The notes under the pieces were generated by a model. The model had not been told where the DNA came from. It was given only the letters and a program-made list of their open reading frames with translations, and made no database searches. Positions 33,498-42,631 of a stretch of DNA of 64,000 nucleotides are shown piece after piece (within the stretch, counting starts at the first letter, position 1; every line of letters begins with the position of its first letter). Source of the stretch: Pigmentiphaga litoralis (GTDB lineage: Bacteria > Pseudomonadota > Gammaproteobacteria > Burkholderiales > Burkholderiaceae_B); the NCBI RefSeq assembly GCF_013408655.1, contig NZ_JACCBP010000001.1:4092001-4156000 (forward strand). Reading direction: 5' to 3'. Both the position numbers and the translations under genes were made by a program.

Positions 33498-35512
33498 TTA
33501 CGGGGGAGGCGGCTGCGTGCAGGCGTGGGGCGAGGCGATTTGCGGGCAGACTTGGCCGCGCGTTTGGCGGGCGCGGCGGTATTGCCGGTGTTATCGCTGT
33601 CGCCATCGCCATCGCCATTGCCACTGCCACCTCCGTTGTCGGCAGCAGCCAGCACCGAACCTGCCCCGCCTTCCACCGACTCCGGCATCCCCGGCGTCGA
33701 CGACGCATCCGACGACGGCGTTGTCTCGGCAGTGTTCCGGCGACGCTGCGCGTTGCGGCCCGGACGGCGGCCTACCGGTGCGGGCGACTCGTCCATGCCC
33801 ATGCGCACGCCTGCCGCACCGCCCGACACATCGGCATCGGCCTGCGAAAACGCGGGCGCATCCGCAGATGCCGAGGAATCTGGTGCAACGTTGTCGGGCG
33901 CAGCAGCGCCAGGTGCATCGGCATCGAACAAGGTCGGATCCGCGGCATTTCCTGACGTCTTGGCCGCAGCCCCGGCCTTGCGGCGACCGCGTGGCTGGCG
34001 GCGATTGGCGGACGGCGCGCCCGCAGCGTTGTCCGAGCCTGCTTCACCGTTCATGCTGTCGCCGTTGATGGCGTCCCGGGTCCGTGAAGCATCGGGGCCG
34101 GCGTCATCGGTTCCTGCAGCATTGAAGCTCGCACCCTCCATGCCATCGGCACCCGCATCAGCACCCCTGGCAGCACCCGCATTGTCCGCACGTGCCCGGT
34201 TGCCTCGCCCCGAACTCGCCGGCGCACGATCCGCCTGCTCGTCGTCCAGATCCTCATCGTCATCCGCAAACCGGTAATCCGACTGCACCGGCTCCGACCG
34301 CGCATCGCCGCGCCCGGCGTTCCGGCGAGCATCGAACGGATCGTCCACAAGCCCGTCGTCATCATCGTCCCGCGACCGCGCCGCTTCCTGCAAGGCCTCC
34401 GCATCGAAGCGCACATCGGGCAGCGGGTGACCGGACCCCACGGGCTTGTCCACCACGGGCTCGGTCAGATCGTGCGACACAAAATTCGCGGCCATGGCAT
34501 CGCCGCCGTCCTCGAACAGGCCCGGCGTGTCGCTGTCATCGCGACGTTCATTGCGGCGGCTGCCGCGACCGCGCCGGCGCGACTCGCCACGAGCCGGCGA
34601 CTCATCCGACCCGCCTTGCCCCCCTTGCGCCTCGCCCTGCGACGGCGCATCCATCAACGCCCCGCTGGCCGACGTGCCGGCGCCATTGCCGCGATACACG
34701 AAGGTGCCCGACTTGTCGTCCCGGCCCACTTCCAGCAGGCCGCGCGACTGCGCTTCTTCCAGCAGATTGCCAAAGGCCCGGAAGCCGTAATAGGACTCGT
34801 TGAAATCGGGCTTGCGGCGCTTGATGGCTTCCTTGAGCACCGACGCCCAGATCTTCCCGCTGTCGCCCCGCTCGGCCACCAGGGCTTCGAAGGTCTCGGA
34901 CACGATCTCGACCGCCGTCGTGCGGCGCGTATCGGCATCGTCGCGGCGTTTCTTGGCCGGTTCGTCGTCGCGGGTGCGGCGGGCGGGCGCGGCCTGAACC
35001 GCACGCGTCTCGCGTTTGGCCGCGGCGCGCTGGATCTCGCGGACCAGATCGTCGTAGAAAATGAATTCATCGCAATTGGCGATCAGCAGGTCCGACGTGG
35101 ACTGCTTCACGCCCACGCCGATCACCTTCTTGGCGTTTTCGCGCAGCTTGGACACCAGCGGCGAAAAGTCCGAATCGCCACTGACGATCACAAAAGTGTC
35201 GACGTGCGACTTGGTATAGCAAAGGTCCAGCGCGTCCACCACCAGGCGGATGTCGGCCGAGTTCTTGCCGGACTGGCGCACATGGGGAATCTCGATCAGC
35301 TCGAAATTGGCCTCGTGCATGGTCGCCTTGAAGTTCTTGTAGCGGTCCCAGTCGCAATAGGCTTTCTTGACGACGATGCTGCCCTTGAGCAGCAGGCGTT
35401 CAAGCACCAGCTTGATGTCGAACTTTTCGTATTGGGCGTCCCGCACGCCGAGGGCGACGTTTTCGAAGTCGCAGAACACCGCCATGCTGACGTTGTCTTG
35501 GGATGAGGTCAT
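33482..35512 (-). CDS. NYN-domain (LabA/DUF88-like) protein with LOTUS domain and long disordered tail
   Basis: A 676-residue protein. The N-terminal NYN (PIN-like) nuclease domain, residues ~8-160, contains the acidic motifs AVFCDFENVALG and VIVSGDSDFSPLVSKLRE. An OST-HTH/LOTUS domain follows at ~195-275 (VEIVSETFEALVAERGDSGKIWASVLKEAIKRRKPDF, read in pieces). The last ~390 residues are Ala/Asp/Gly-rich, charged and probably disordered, with RG-rich patches (RRRGRGSRRNER). NYN-LOTUS proteins are thought to act on RNA. Met 35512 is chosen because conservation starts there (MTSSQDNVSMAVFCDFEN); the frame is open to 35596. The gene stands alone. Confidence 0.88.
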   Translation of the reverse strand: MTSSQDNVSMAVFCDFENVALGVRDAQYEKFDIKLVLERLLLKGSIVVKKAYCDWDRYKNFKATMHEANFELIEIPHVRQSGKNSADIRLVVDALDLCYTKSHVDTFVIVSGDSDFSPLVSKLRENAKKVIGVGVKQSTSDLLIANCDEFIFYDDLVREIQRAAAKRETRAVQAAPARRTRDDEPAKKRRDDADTRRTTAVEIVSETFEALVAERGDSGKIWASVLKEAIKRRKPDFNESYYGFRAFGNLLEEAQSRGLLEVGRDDKSGTFVYRGNGAGTSASGALMDAPSQGEAQGGQGGSDESPARGESRRRGRGSRRNERRDDSDTPGLFEDGGDAMAANFVSHDLTEPVVDKPVGSGHPLPDVRFDAEALQEAARSRDDDDDGLVDDPFDARRNAGRGDARSEPVQSDYRFADDDEDLDDEQADRAPASSGRGNRARADNAGAARGADAGADGMEGASFNAAGTDDAGPDASRTRDAINGDSMNGEAGSDNAAGAPSANRRQPRGRRKAGAAAKTSGNAADPTLFDADAPGAAAPDNVAPDSSASADAPAFSQADADVSGGAAGVRMGMDESPAPVGRRPGRNAQRRRNTAETTPSSDASSTPGMPESVEGGAGSVLAAADNGGGSGNGDGDGDSDNTGNTAAPAKRAAKSARKSPRPTPARSRLPRKPKEG

Positions 35513-35841
35513 AAGGTATCCATTAAAAGGCGCGGCCGGAAGTCGACACGGCTCAGGCGCTTCCATCATAGCCATTACGGCAAAAGGCAGCCGCAAGCGA
35601 TCGCAACAGCGCCCGTGCCGGCACCGGGCCGACGCGCTGGCAAGCGTCCTCGCCCTCTCGGCAATGCCCTGCGGAAACCCACGGGAAATCCCCCGACATA
35701 TTCGGGTTTACATCCTGGGGATTCCCCCTGGAAACCCGCTACGATTCCGCCAGAGCCTGCTCAGGCGAATTCCTGCGCCTGCCGCGACGTGCGATGCCGT
35801 AGCGCGCGCCCGGCTCCCCCTACCTGTTTTACGGAGACCTC
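35513..35841. other. Intergenic region upstream of the branched-chain amino-acid receptor
   Basis: The NYN gene and the receptor gene are divergent, so promoters for both must lie here. The octamer GGAAACCC occurs twice (35673 and 35730), flanking short GGGAAATCCC- and GGGGATTCCCC-like inverted sequences, and could be a binding region. ACGGAGAC at 35831 is the receptor's ribosome-binding site. I see no RNA gene. Confidence 0.4.
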
Positions 35842-37023
35842 ATGAATAACAAACGCACTCTGCTCAAACTTGCCGCGGCCATCACCGTGATGGGCGCCGC
35901 CGGCCTGCCGGCCCATGCCCAGGCCCAGGAGGTCGTCAAGATCGGCCTGATTCTGCCCATGACAGGTCCCTTTGCATCCACCGGCCGCCAGATCCAGGCC
36001 GCCGCCCGCCTGTACATGGCGCAGAACGGCTCGACCGTGGCGGGCAAGAAGATCGAACTGATCGTGCGTGACGACGCCAGCGTGGCTGACACCACCAAAC
36101 GCATGGCGCAGGAACTGGTCGTGAACGACAAGGTGAACGTGCTGGCTGGCTTCGGCCTGACGCCGCTCGCGCTGTCGACCGCGCCGATCGCCACCCAGGC
36201 CAAGGTGCCGATGGTCGTGATGGCCGCCGCCACCGCCATGATCACCGAGCAGTCGCCGTACATCGTGCGCACCGGCTTCACGTTGCCGCAAGCCACGCTG
36301 GGCATCGCCCAATGGGCGCCCAAGAACGGCATCAAGAAAGTCGTGACCCTGGTGTCCGACTATGGTCCGGGCATCGACGCGCAGGACTCCTTCAAGAAGG
36401 TGTTCACGGCCGGTGGCGGAACGATCGCCGAAGAAATCCGCGTGCCCGTGCGCAACCCGGACTTCGCCCCGTTCCTGCAACGTGTGCGCGACGCCAAGCC
36501 CGATGCCGTCTTCGTGTTCGTGCCGTCGGGTGTGGGCGCGGCGTTCATGAAGCAGTTCGCCGAGCGTGGTCTGGACAAGGCCGGCATCAAGCTGATCGGC
36601 ACTGGCGACGTGACCGATGACGATCTGCTGAACGACATGGGCAACGCCGCCATGGGCGTGGTCACGTCCATGAACTACACGGCCGCCCTGAACACGCCGG
36701 CCAACAAGGCCTATGTGGATGCCTTCGGCAAGGCCAACAACGGCCTGCGTCCGAACTTCCACAGCGTGGGCGGCTATGACGGCATGCACGTCATCTACGC
36801 CGCGCTGGCCGCCACCAAGGGCGATGCGAAGGGCGACGCGCTGCTGGCCGCCATGAAGAACCTGAAGTGGGACAGCCCGCGCGGTCCGGTGATGCTGGAC
36901 GGCGCCACGCGCGAAATCGTCCAGAACATCTATATCAGCAAGGTCGAGCGGGTCAACGGCGCGTTGTACAACGTGCCGTTCGACAAGATCGAAGCCGTCA
37001 AGGACCCGGCAAAAATCAAATAA
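35842..37023 (+). CDS. Branched-chain amino-acid-type ABC transporter substrate-binding protein
   Basis: A 393-residue periplasmic type I binding protein. Its signal peptide is MNNKRTLLKLAAAITVMGAAGLPAHA, followed by VVKIGLILPMTGPFASTGRQIQAAARLY, the standard LivJ-like start. Later come LVSDYGPGIDAQDSFKKVF and the C-terminal YDGMHVIYAALAATKG. The family binds Leu/Ile/Val, amides or aromatic acids. No permease or ATPase genes (livHMGF) are adjacent, so it is an orphan receptor. A hairpin lies just downstream. Confidence 0.9.
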   Translation: MNNKRTLLKLAAAITVMGAAGLPAHAQAQEVVKIGLILPMTGPFASTGRQIQAAARLYMAQNGSTVAGKKIELIVRDDASVADTTKRMAQELVVNDKVNVLAGFGLTPLALSTAPIATQAKVPMVVMAAATAMITEQSPYIVRTGFTLPQATLGIAQWAPKNGIKKVVTLVSDYGPGIDAQDSFKKVFTAGGGTIAEEIRVPVRNPDFAPFLQRVRDAKPDAVFVFVPSGVGAAFMKQFAERGLDKAGIKLIGTGDVTDDDLLNDMGNAAMGVVTSMNYTAALNTPANKAYVDAFGKANNGLRPNFHSVGGYDGMHVIYAALAATKGDAKGDALLAAMKNLKWDSPRGPVMLDGATREIVQNIYISKVERVNGALYNVPFDKIEAVKDPAKIK

Positions 37024-37035
37024 TTCCTCGTCCTG

Positions 37036-37061
37036 CTGGCCGTCCTTCTCCGGGCGGCCAG
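37036..37061 (+). terminator. Hairpin after the receptor gene, possible terminator
   Basis: CTGGCCG and CGGCCAG form a perfect 7-bp stem with a 12-base loop, 12 bases after the stop. No clear T-run follows, so termination is plausible rather than certain. Confidence 0.5.
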
Positions 37062-37430
37062 CCCCGCCTCTCGTTCCACCTCGCGAACAAATACCCCAAC
37101 TTTTAAGACTATCTTCCGCTCAGCGCGAAACCCGCGTCAGTGCAGGTGTTGAGCTGTACGCTGCGTGGATATTCAGTTTAGATTCAGCCGCGTTCATTGC
37201 GTATCTCATCCCAACCTCCTCCCCAAACGGCGCTCGTCCAAAACGACTGATCCGTAGCCATCCGCTAGGCGATCCGTGGGATTGCACCGACGTTCGCCCT
37301 AGCCCGATCGCACGCTGGCTTCACAGGGGTTCCGGGCGCAGCATGACCCCACTTGCCGACATCACCGAATGCCGGGCCCGAACCACTGACAACCTGCGTA
37401 AAGACAGGGGTAAGCCTTCAAGGGGGCGTC
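37062..37430. other. Intergenic region before the glycoconjugate-type gene
   Basis: This stretch is somewhat AT-richer in its first half (37080-37210). AAGGGGGC at 37420 serves as the ribosome-binding site of the next gene. No gene, RNA or repeat with recognisable features was found. Confidence 0.4.
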
Positions 37431-39083
37431 ATGCACACAACAGGAACACGGAAACGTCGGATCGGTCTACTCATAGACCGCATCGACCAACCGGGCTGGA
37501 TTCGCGATCTGGCTGTCCGATTGTCCGAAGATCCGGACACCGAAAGTTTGACCCTGATACTCGCGGAGTATCAGATCAATGAACTGCCCAAGAACACCCT
37601 GTCGGACAAGCTGTCCGACTTGGCGCTCGGCGCATTGCAGCGCGCCGAATCGCACTTGCTGAACGCGGCCGAAGTGCAGCTGTTCCATCGCGAAGACATG
37701 CGCCCTCAGGTTCCCAATGCACGGGTTCGCGGTCTGGTCGTGACGCCGTCGGCCACTTCACCCCGTGAGTGGACCACCGACGACACGCGACAGCTGCGCG
37801 CCTCGGGCGAATTCGATCTGGTGCTCGTGCTGGGCATGCCGATCGTGCGGGGCGATGTCGTCACCATGGCGCGCCTTGGCGCCTGGACCATCCAGCATTC
37901 CGACATGTCGCTCGCTACCGATCGCCATGCAGGCTTCTGGGAAGTGCGCGGCGCCCGCGACCATTCGACCCTGTCCATCGTGCGCCTGGGCGCCGATGCC
38001 GGCAGCGACGAACGTGTCGTCTCGCGCAGCTTCAACACCGAATTCTATTGGCTCAAGAACAAGGCCCGCGCATTGAGCCTGGGCAACCTTGCCCTGCTCG
38101 ACGTGCTGGCCGAACTCGACACCGCGCCCGCTGCGCAGCCCCGCATGTCGCGTGCCCCCGCGCCGCATGCGCTGTCCAAGCGCACCCGGCAGGCGCTGAA
38201 GCCAGGCTGGCAGATCGCCGGTTACGTCACGCGTCAGTCGTCGGTCATGGCCGGCATGCTGATGCGTCGCTACCAGAAGAAAGATGTCGTGTGGCGCGTT
38301 GCGCTCACCAACGGCACGCCCACCGGCGCGATCCCGGCCACGCTGCGTCCACCCAAGGGCCGCTTCTTTGCCGACCCCTTCGTCTATACGCATCAAGGCC
38401 AGCCGTACATTTTCTTCGAGGACTACGCATTTGCAGAAGGCCGCGGCAAGATCTCGGCAGCTGTCTGCAAAGACGGACAATTCGAGTTCCTGGGCGTCGT
38501 GCTGGACCTGCCCTATCACCTGTCGTTCCCCTTCCTGTTCGAACATGAAGGCGAGCTGTACATGTTGCCCGAGACCTGCGGCAACCGCACGATCGAACTC
38601 TGGCGCTGTACCGAGTTCCCCTTGAAGTGGGAACTGGCGACGACGCTGATGAGCGACATCTCGGCCGTCGACACGATCCTGTTTCCGCACGACAAGCGCT
38701 GGTGGATGCTGACCAATATCGACCGCACCAACAACAGCAGCCACAGCGACGAACTGTTCGCCTTCTATGCGGATTCGCCCACGTCGACCGAGTGGACGCC
38801 GCATGCCTTGAACCCGATCGTCTGCGATCCCGACAAGGCCCGCAACGGCGGCATCATCATCGCCGAGAACGGCGACATCGTCCGCACGGCGCAATACCAG
38901 GGCTTCTGCCATTACGGCAAGGGCCTGTCCTTGAACCGCATCGTCGAACTTACCCCGACCACGTATCGGGAAGAAAGCGGCGCGGTGCAATATCCGGACT
39001 TCGTCAAGGAACAGCACCCGTCGATGCATCACTTCCATCGGCACGGCGGGTATGCGGTATTCGATTTCGGATTCAGAGAGTAG
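37431..39083 (+). CDS. Formyltransferase-like/glycan-related protein with a C-terminal propeller-like domain
   Basis: A 550-residue soluble protein. The first ~230 residues (IGLLIDRIDQPGWIRDLAVRL, LVVTPSATSP, LVLVLGMPIVRGDVVTMARLGAWTIQHSD) have a Rossmann-like feel resembling formyltransferase domains. From ~290 on there is a repetitive beta domain (RFFADPFVYTHQGQPYIFFEDYAF, SFPFLFEHEGELYMLPETCGNRTIELW) like the propeller domain named after glucosamine inositolphosphorylceramide transferase N-termini. In bacteria this architecture is associated with surface glycoconjugate synthesis, by my recollection. It precedes the otsB-otsA trehalose genes. Function remains a guess. ATG 37431 follows AAGGGGGC; the frame is open to 37353. 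Confidence 0.6.
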   Translation: MHTTGTRKRRIGLLIDRIDQPGWIRDLAVRLSEDPDTESLTLILAEYQINELPKNTLSDKLSDLALGALQRAESHLLNAAEVQLFHREDMRPQVPNARVRGLVVTPSATSPREWTTDDTRQLRASGEFDLVLVLGMPIVRGDVVTMARLGAWTIQHSDMSLATDRHAGFWEVRGARDHSTLSIVRLGADAGSDERVVSRSFNTEFYWLKNKARALSLGNLALLDVLAELDTAPAAQPRMSRAPAPHALSKRTRQALKPGWQIAGYVTRQSSVMAGMLMRRYQKKDVVWRVALTNGTPTGAIPATLRPPKGRFFADPFVYTHQGQPYIFFEDYAFAEGRGKISAAVCKDGQFEFLGVVLDLPYHLSFPFLFEHEGELYMLPETCGNRTIELWRCTEFPLKWELATTLMSDISAVDTILFPHDKRWWMLTNIDRTNNSSHSDELFAFYADSPTSTEWTPHALNPIVCDPDKARNGGIIIAENGDIVRTAQYQGFCHYGKGLSLNRIVELTPTTYREESGAVQYPDFVKEQHPSMHHFHRHGGYAVFDFGFRE

Positions 39084-39300
39084 GGTGGCCAGCGCCACGT
39101 TCGATGGCGCATCGGCACCCTGACTTTCAGCTCGGCTCGCTCCAGGCCGGCACAGGCAGCAATGCCTTTGCCGGTCCTTTTTATTGGGGCGGCGCAGGGC
39201 TACGGTCGAGCCAATCCGGGACCGCATCGGCAACAGGATCCCAGCAGTCTGTTACCGAGCCTTAAACCTTCCTTACGTTCGTGCGCGCATAATCGCAAGC

Positions 39301-40047
39301 ATGCACCAACTGCCTACTTCCATTGACGGTCTGGCGCTATTCCTCGATTTTGACGGCACCCTAGTCGATCTCGCACCGCGCCCAGACCTCGTCCACCTGC
39401 CCGACCCCGTGCGCCATTCGTTGCGCAATCTTGCTGCACGAACCGGGGGCGCCCTGGCGCTCGTCTCGGGACGTCCCATCGCTGAAATTGACCATTACCT
39501 TGCGCCCCTGCACCTGCCCGCCGCGGGCCTGCACGGGGCCGAGCGACGCAGCCTGGACGGCACCGTCCGCCGCTTTGATGTCGATCGCGAAGCAGTCGCC
39601 GTCATGCGCCACGCCGCGCAGGCCTTTGTGAATGCCACCCCGGGATTGCTCCTTGAAGACAAGGGCATCGGCATCGCCATCCACTACCGCCAGGCCCCCG
39701 AACATGCCGACGCCGTGCGCAGGCTGGCGATCACGCTGATCGCGCCGCGCCGCCGGCACTTCACGGTGCAGCCCGGCAAGATGGTGGTCGAAATCAAACC
39801 CCGCGGCCTCGACAAAGGCAGCGCCATTGCCGCATTCATGCAGGAAGCCCCGTTCGCCGGACGACGCGCCGTCTTCCTGGGCGACGACCTGACAGACGAA
39901 AAAGGCTTTGCCACGCTGCGCCGCCTCGACGGCATCAGCGTCAAAGTCGGCGAAGGCCCGACCATCGCCCCCTGCCGCCTGCCAGACGTCGCCGCTGTTC
40001 ATCATTGGTTAGCCGACCTCGCCGCACACGCGCCGTCAGCCCACTAA
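39301..40047 (+). CDS. otsB: Trehalose-6-phosphate phosphatase
   Basis: A 248-residue HAD-superfamily phosphatase. Motif I is LFLDFDGTLVDLAP (nucleophile Asp and acid Asp) and motif IV is VFLGDDLTDEKGF; the family segments LVSGRPIAEID, GLHGAERR and VEIKPRGLDKGSAI bind the sugar phosphate. It converts trehalose-6-phosphate to trehalose in the cytoplasm. ATG 39301 matches the usual start; the frame is open to 39184 without homology. otsA follows 16 bases later, giving a complete OtsBA pathway for osmotic or desiccation protection. Confidence 0.95.
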   Translation: MHQLPTSIDGLALFLDFDGTLVDLAPRPDLVHLPDPVRHSLRNLAARTGGALALVSGRPIAEIDHYLAPLHLPAAGLHGAERRSLDGTVRRFDVDREAVAVMRHAAQAFVNATPGLLLEDKGIGIAIHYRQAPEHADAVRRLAITLIAPRRRHFTVQPGKMVVEIKPRGLDKGSAIAAFMQEAPFAGRRAVFLGDDLTDEKGFATLRRLDGISVKVGEGPTIAPCRLPDVAAVHHWLADLAAHAPSAH

Positions 40048-40063
40048 AAAAAGGAGAAACACC

Positions 40064-41431
40064 ATGGGCCGTCTGGTCATCGTTTCGAATCGGGTGGCAT
40101 CGATCACCCCCGGCAAAGCGTCCACCGGCGGCCTGGCCGTCGGCATCGGCGACGTCCTCGGCAAAGCCGGCGGACTCTGGTTCGGCTGGAACGGCGAAAC
40201 CTCGCCGCAGTCCCCGGAACAGGTGCAAGTCACCGAACACGGCAACATCACCCTGGCCACGATCGGCCTCAGCCGCAAAGATTACGAGCAGTATTACCTC
40301 GGTTTCTCGAACAACGTTCTGTGGCCCGCCTTCCATTACCGCAGCGACCTGATCCGCTACCAGCGCGACGAATACGAAGGCTACCAACGCGCCAACCTCT
40401 GGCTGGCCGAAAAACTGTTCCCCCTGCTCAAACCCGATGACATCATCTGGGTGCACGACTACCACCTGATCCCCATGGCCGCCGCCTTGCGCGCCATGGG
40501 CGTCAAAAACAAGATCGGCTTCTTCCTGCACATTCCCTTCCCCACCCAGCCCATCCTGACCTGCATCCCGCCGTCGTCAGAACTGCTGCGCGCCCTGAGC
40601 CACTACGACCTCGTCGGCTTCCAGACCCCCAGCGACCGCCAGGCCTTCGTCGACTGCCTGACCCGCGAATCCGGCGCGCGCAAACTGGACGAAGACAACC
40701 TGCAGATGGAAGATCGCGTCGTCCGGTCCGGCGTCTACCCGATCAGCGTCTACCCCGACGAAATCGAAGACCAGGCCCACACGGCGGCCAGCAGACGGCA
40801 TCTGCGCCGCCTGCGCCAAAGCCTGCTCGACCGCAAACTGATCATCAGTGTCGACCGGCTGGATTATTCCAAAGGCCAATTCGAACGCTTCCGCGCGTTT
40901 GAAAAACTGATGGAGATTCAACCTTCGCACCGCAGCGCATTATCCATGGTGCAGATTGCCCCGCTGTCCCGGTCCGATATCAAGACCTACCAAAAGATTC
41001 GCCACGACCTGGAAGGCGAAGCCGGGCGGATTAACGGCCGATTTGGGGATATTGATTACACGCCGATTCGTTATATCAACCGGAATTACGAGCGCAGTAC
41101 CTTGATGGCGTTTTTCCGGGGCGCGCAGGTGGGGGCGGTCACGCCGCTGCGGGACGGTATGAATCTGGTCGCGAAAGAATATGTCGCGGCCCAGCATCGG
41201 GATGATCCGGGCGTGTTGGTGTTGTCACGGTTTGCGGGGGCGGCGGCGGAGTTTGACGGTGCGCTGCTGGTGAATCCGTATGACACGCTGGGGATGGCAG
41301 AGGCCATGCACCGGGCGTTGACCATGCCCAAGGAAGAACGGAAGGAACGGCATGCGTCCATGCTGCAGCAGTTGAAAACGAATGATCTGGGCGCGTGGTG
41401 GAGAAGGTTTCTGGGGGATCTGGCGGTTTAA
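40064..41431 (+). CDS. otsA: Trehalose-6-phosphate synthase
   Basis: A 455-residue GT20 glycosyltransferase that joins UDP-glucose and glucose-6-phosphate. Family markers are LVIVSNRVASI and GGLAVGIGDVL at the start, FWPAFHYR, WVHDYHLIPMAAALR, GFFLHIPFPTQPILTCIPP, SVDRLDYSKGQFERFRAFE and VTPLRDGMNLVAKEYVAAQ. It forms an operon with otsB. AAAAAAAGGAGAAAC supplies a strong ribosome-binding site. The length is normal for the family. Confidence 0.96.
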   Translation: MGRLVIVSNRVASITPGKASTGGLAVGIGDVLGKAGGLWFGWNGETSPQSPEQVQVTEHGNITLATIGLSRKDYEQYYLGFSNNVLWPAFHYRSDLIRYQRDEYEGYQRANLWLAEKLFPLLKPDDIIWVHDYHLIPMAAALRAMGVKNKIGFFLHIPFPTQPILTCIPPSSELLRALSHYDLVGFQTPSDRQAFVDCLTRESGARKLDEDNLQMEDRVVRSGVYPISVYPDEIEDQAHTAASRRHLRRLRQSLLDRKLIISVDRLDYSKGQFERFRAFEKLMEIQPSHRSALSMVQIAPLSRSDIKTYQKIRHDLEGEAGRINGRFGDIDYTPIRYINRNYERSTLMAFFRGAQVGAVTPLRDGMNLVAKEYVAAQHRDDPGVLVLSRFAGAAAEFDGALLVNPYDTLGMAEAMHRALTMPKEERKERHASMLQQLKTNDLGAWWRRFLGDLAV

Positions 41432-41443
41432 GGAAATGCCAGT

Positions 41444-41471
41444 TTGAGCTAGCATTCATGTAACGAATACT
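41444..41471 (+). promoter_or_regulatory. Candidate promoter of the WYL regulator gene
   Basis: TTGAGC at 41444-41449 and AATACT at 41466-41471 are spaced by 16 bases and sit in an unusually AT-rich patch 30 bases before ATG 41501. Confidence 0.4.
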
Positions 41472-41500
41472 TACTGAACCTGCTGCGCTCTTTCTGACCC

Positions 41501-42550
41501 ATGGCCAAAGCCTCGATACTGCGCGAAAAACTGCTCTCCATTCTCCCGCTGGTGGAAGACGAAACCACCAATACCAGCGGCATGTCGATGAGTGAGATTA
41601 CCCGGCGGCTGGCGATGCATATGGCCGAAGTGCCGTCGGATCGCCATATTCGCCGGGCGCTCCTGGACATGACCGACGCATTTGGCTCGGTCGGCAGCAC
41701 GCGGTCCACCAAGTGGTACCGCACCATCTCGCGCCCGCAGGCCGAGATCAGCAATATGACGGTCAACGTCGCCATGGCAATCAACGCGGTGCGCCGCGTG
41801 GCCGCCCACCACCTTCCCGGGGTGGTATGGGAAGACCTGGAAAAGACATTCCATATCGCCGACCGGTATCTGGCGAGCCATTCCGGTTCGCCCGATAGCG
41901 AGCGAGGGCAGGCCTGGTCGCGCAAGACCCTGCGCATCGACGGCAGTCAGCCTGTCGTGCTGCCCAAGGTCGATCCCGGTGTCTACAAGGCTGTCACCGA
42001 AGCCCTGTTCTACGACCGCCAGCTTGTCTTCTCGAATCGCCCGTTTGGCGAAGAGCAGCCCAGCGCACGCACCTACACCATGACGCCGCTGGCTCTGGTG
42101 GACCGGGCAGGGGTGCTGTACCTCGTGGCGTGGGGCAGTCGGCGGCCCGGGCAGCGCTTCCTGTTCCGCATGGACCGCCTGTCGAATGTCCGGATATCCG
42201 AACACGCCGGCGAACCCGACCCGACCTTTGACCTGCACGATTATGTGATGAACGAAGAAGCCCTCAACTTCGGGTCCGACGACGACATCGAGATCCAGCT
42301 GTTCGTGTGCGAGCCCCTGCGCACCGACGGCAAGCCCCGCCGCCATCCCCTGCGCGAATTCCGCCTGTGCGAAGACCAGCTTGCCGAAGATGCCGACGGC
42401 GGCTTTCTGCTGCGCGCCAAGGTCAAGCCGTCGGTCATGCTCTGGCAGCTGCTGCACAGCCACGCGTCGTCGGTCGAAGTGATTGCGCCAGACTGGATAC
42501 GCAAACGCTTTCGAGACGAAGCGCTGATGCTGGCGGACCGTTACCGCTGA
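41501..42550 (+). CDS. WYL-domain transcriptional regulator
   Basis: A 349-residue protein. An N-terminal winged helix (ILREKLLSILPLV, MSMSEITRRLAMHMAEVPSDRHIRRALLDMTDAFGSV, read in pieces) is followed by a WYL domain (ALFYDRQLVFSNRP, TMTPLALVDRAGVLYLVAWG, FRMDRLSNVRIS) and a C-terminal WCX-like part (LRAKVKPSVMLWQLLHSHASSVEVIAPDWI). WYL domains bind nucleic acids or nucleotides and commonly control phage-defence genes. The next gene, 82 bases on and in the same direction, is a NERD-nuclease/helicase fusion, its likely target. Confidence 0.88.
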   Translation: MAKASILREKLLSILPLVEDETTNTSGMSMSEITRRLAMHMAEVPSDRHIRRALLDMTDAFGSVGSTRSTKWYRTISRPQAEISNMTVNVAMAINAVRRVAAHHLPGVVWEDLEKTFHIADRYLASHSGSPDSERGQAWSRKTLRIDGSQPVVLPKVDPGVYKAVTEALFYDRQLVFSNRPFGEEQPSARTYTMTPLALVDRAGVLYLVAWGSRRPGQRFLFRMDRLSNVRISEHAGEPDPTFDLHDYVMNEEALNFGSDDDIEIQLFVCEPLRTDGKPRRHPLREFRLCEDQLAEDADGGFLLRAKVKPSVMLWQLLHSHASSVEVIAPDWIRKRFRDEALMLADRYR

Positions 42551-42631
42551 TCAGCAGTGTGCTGACGGTTTGCGCCGGTTCGATCCTTTCGATTGCTTGA
42601 TCAACCCTCTTTGCTCTTCAGGTGTTTTCCC

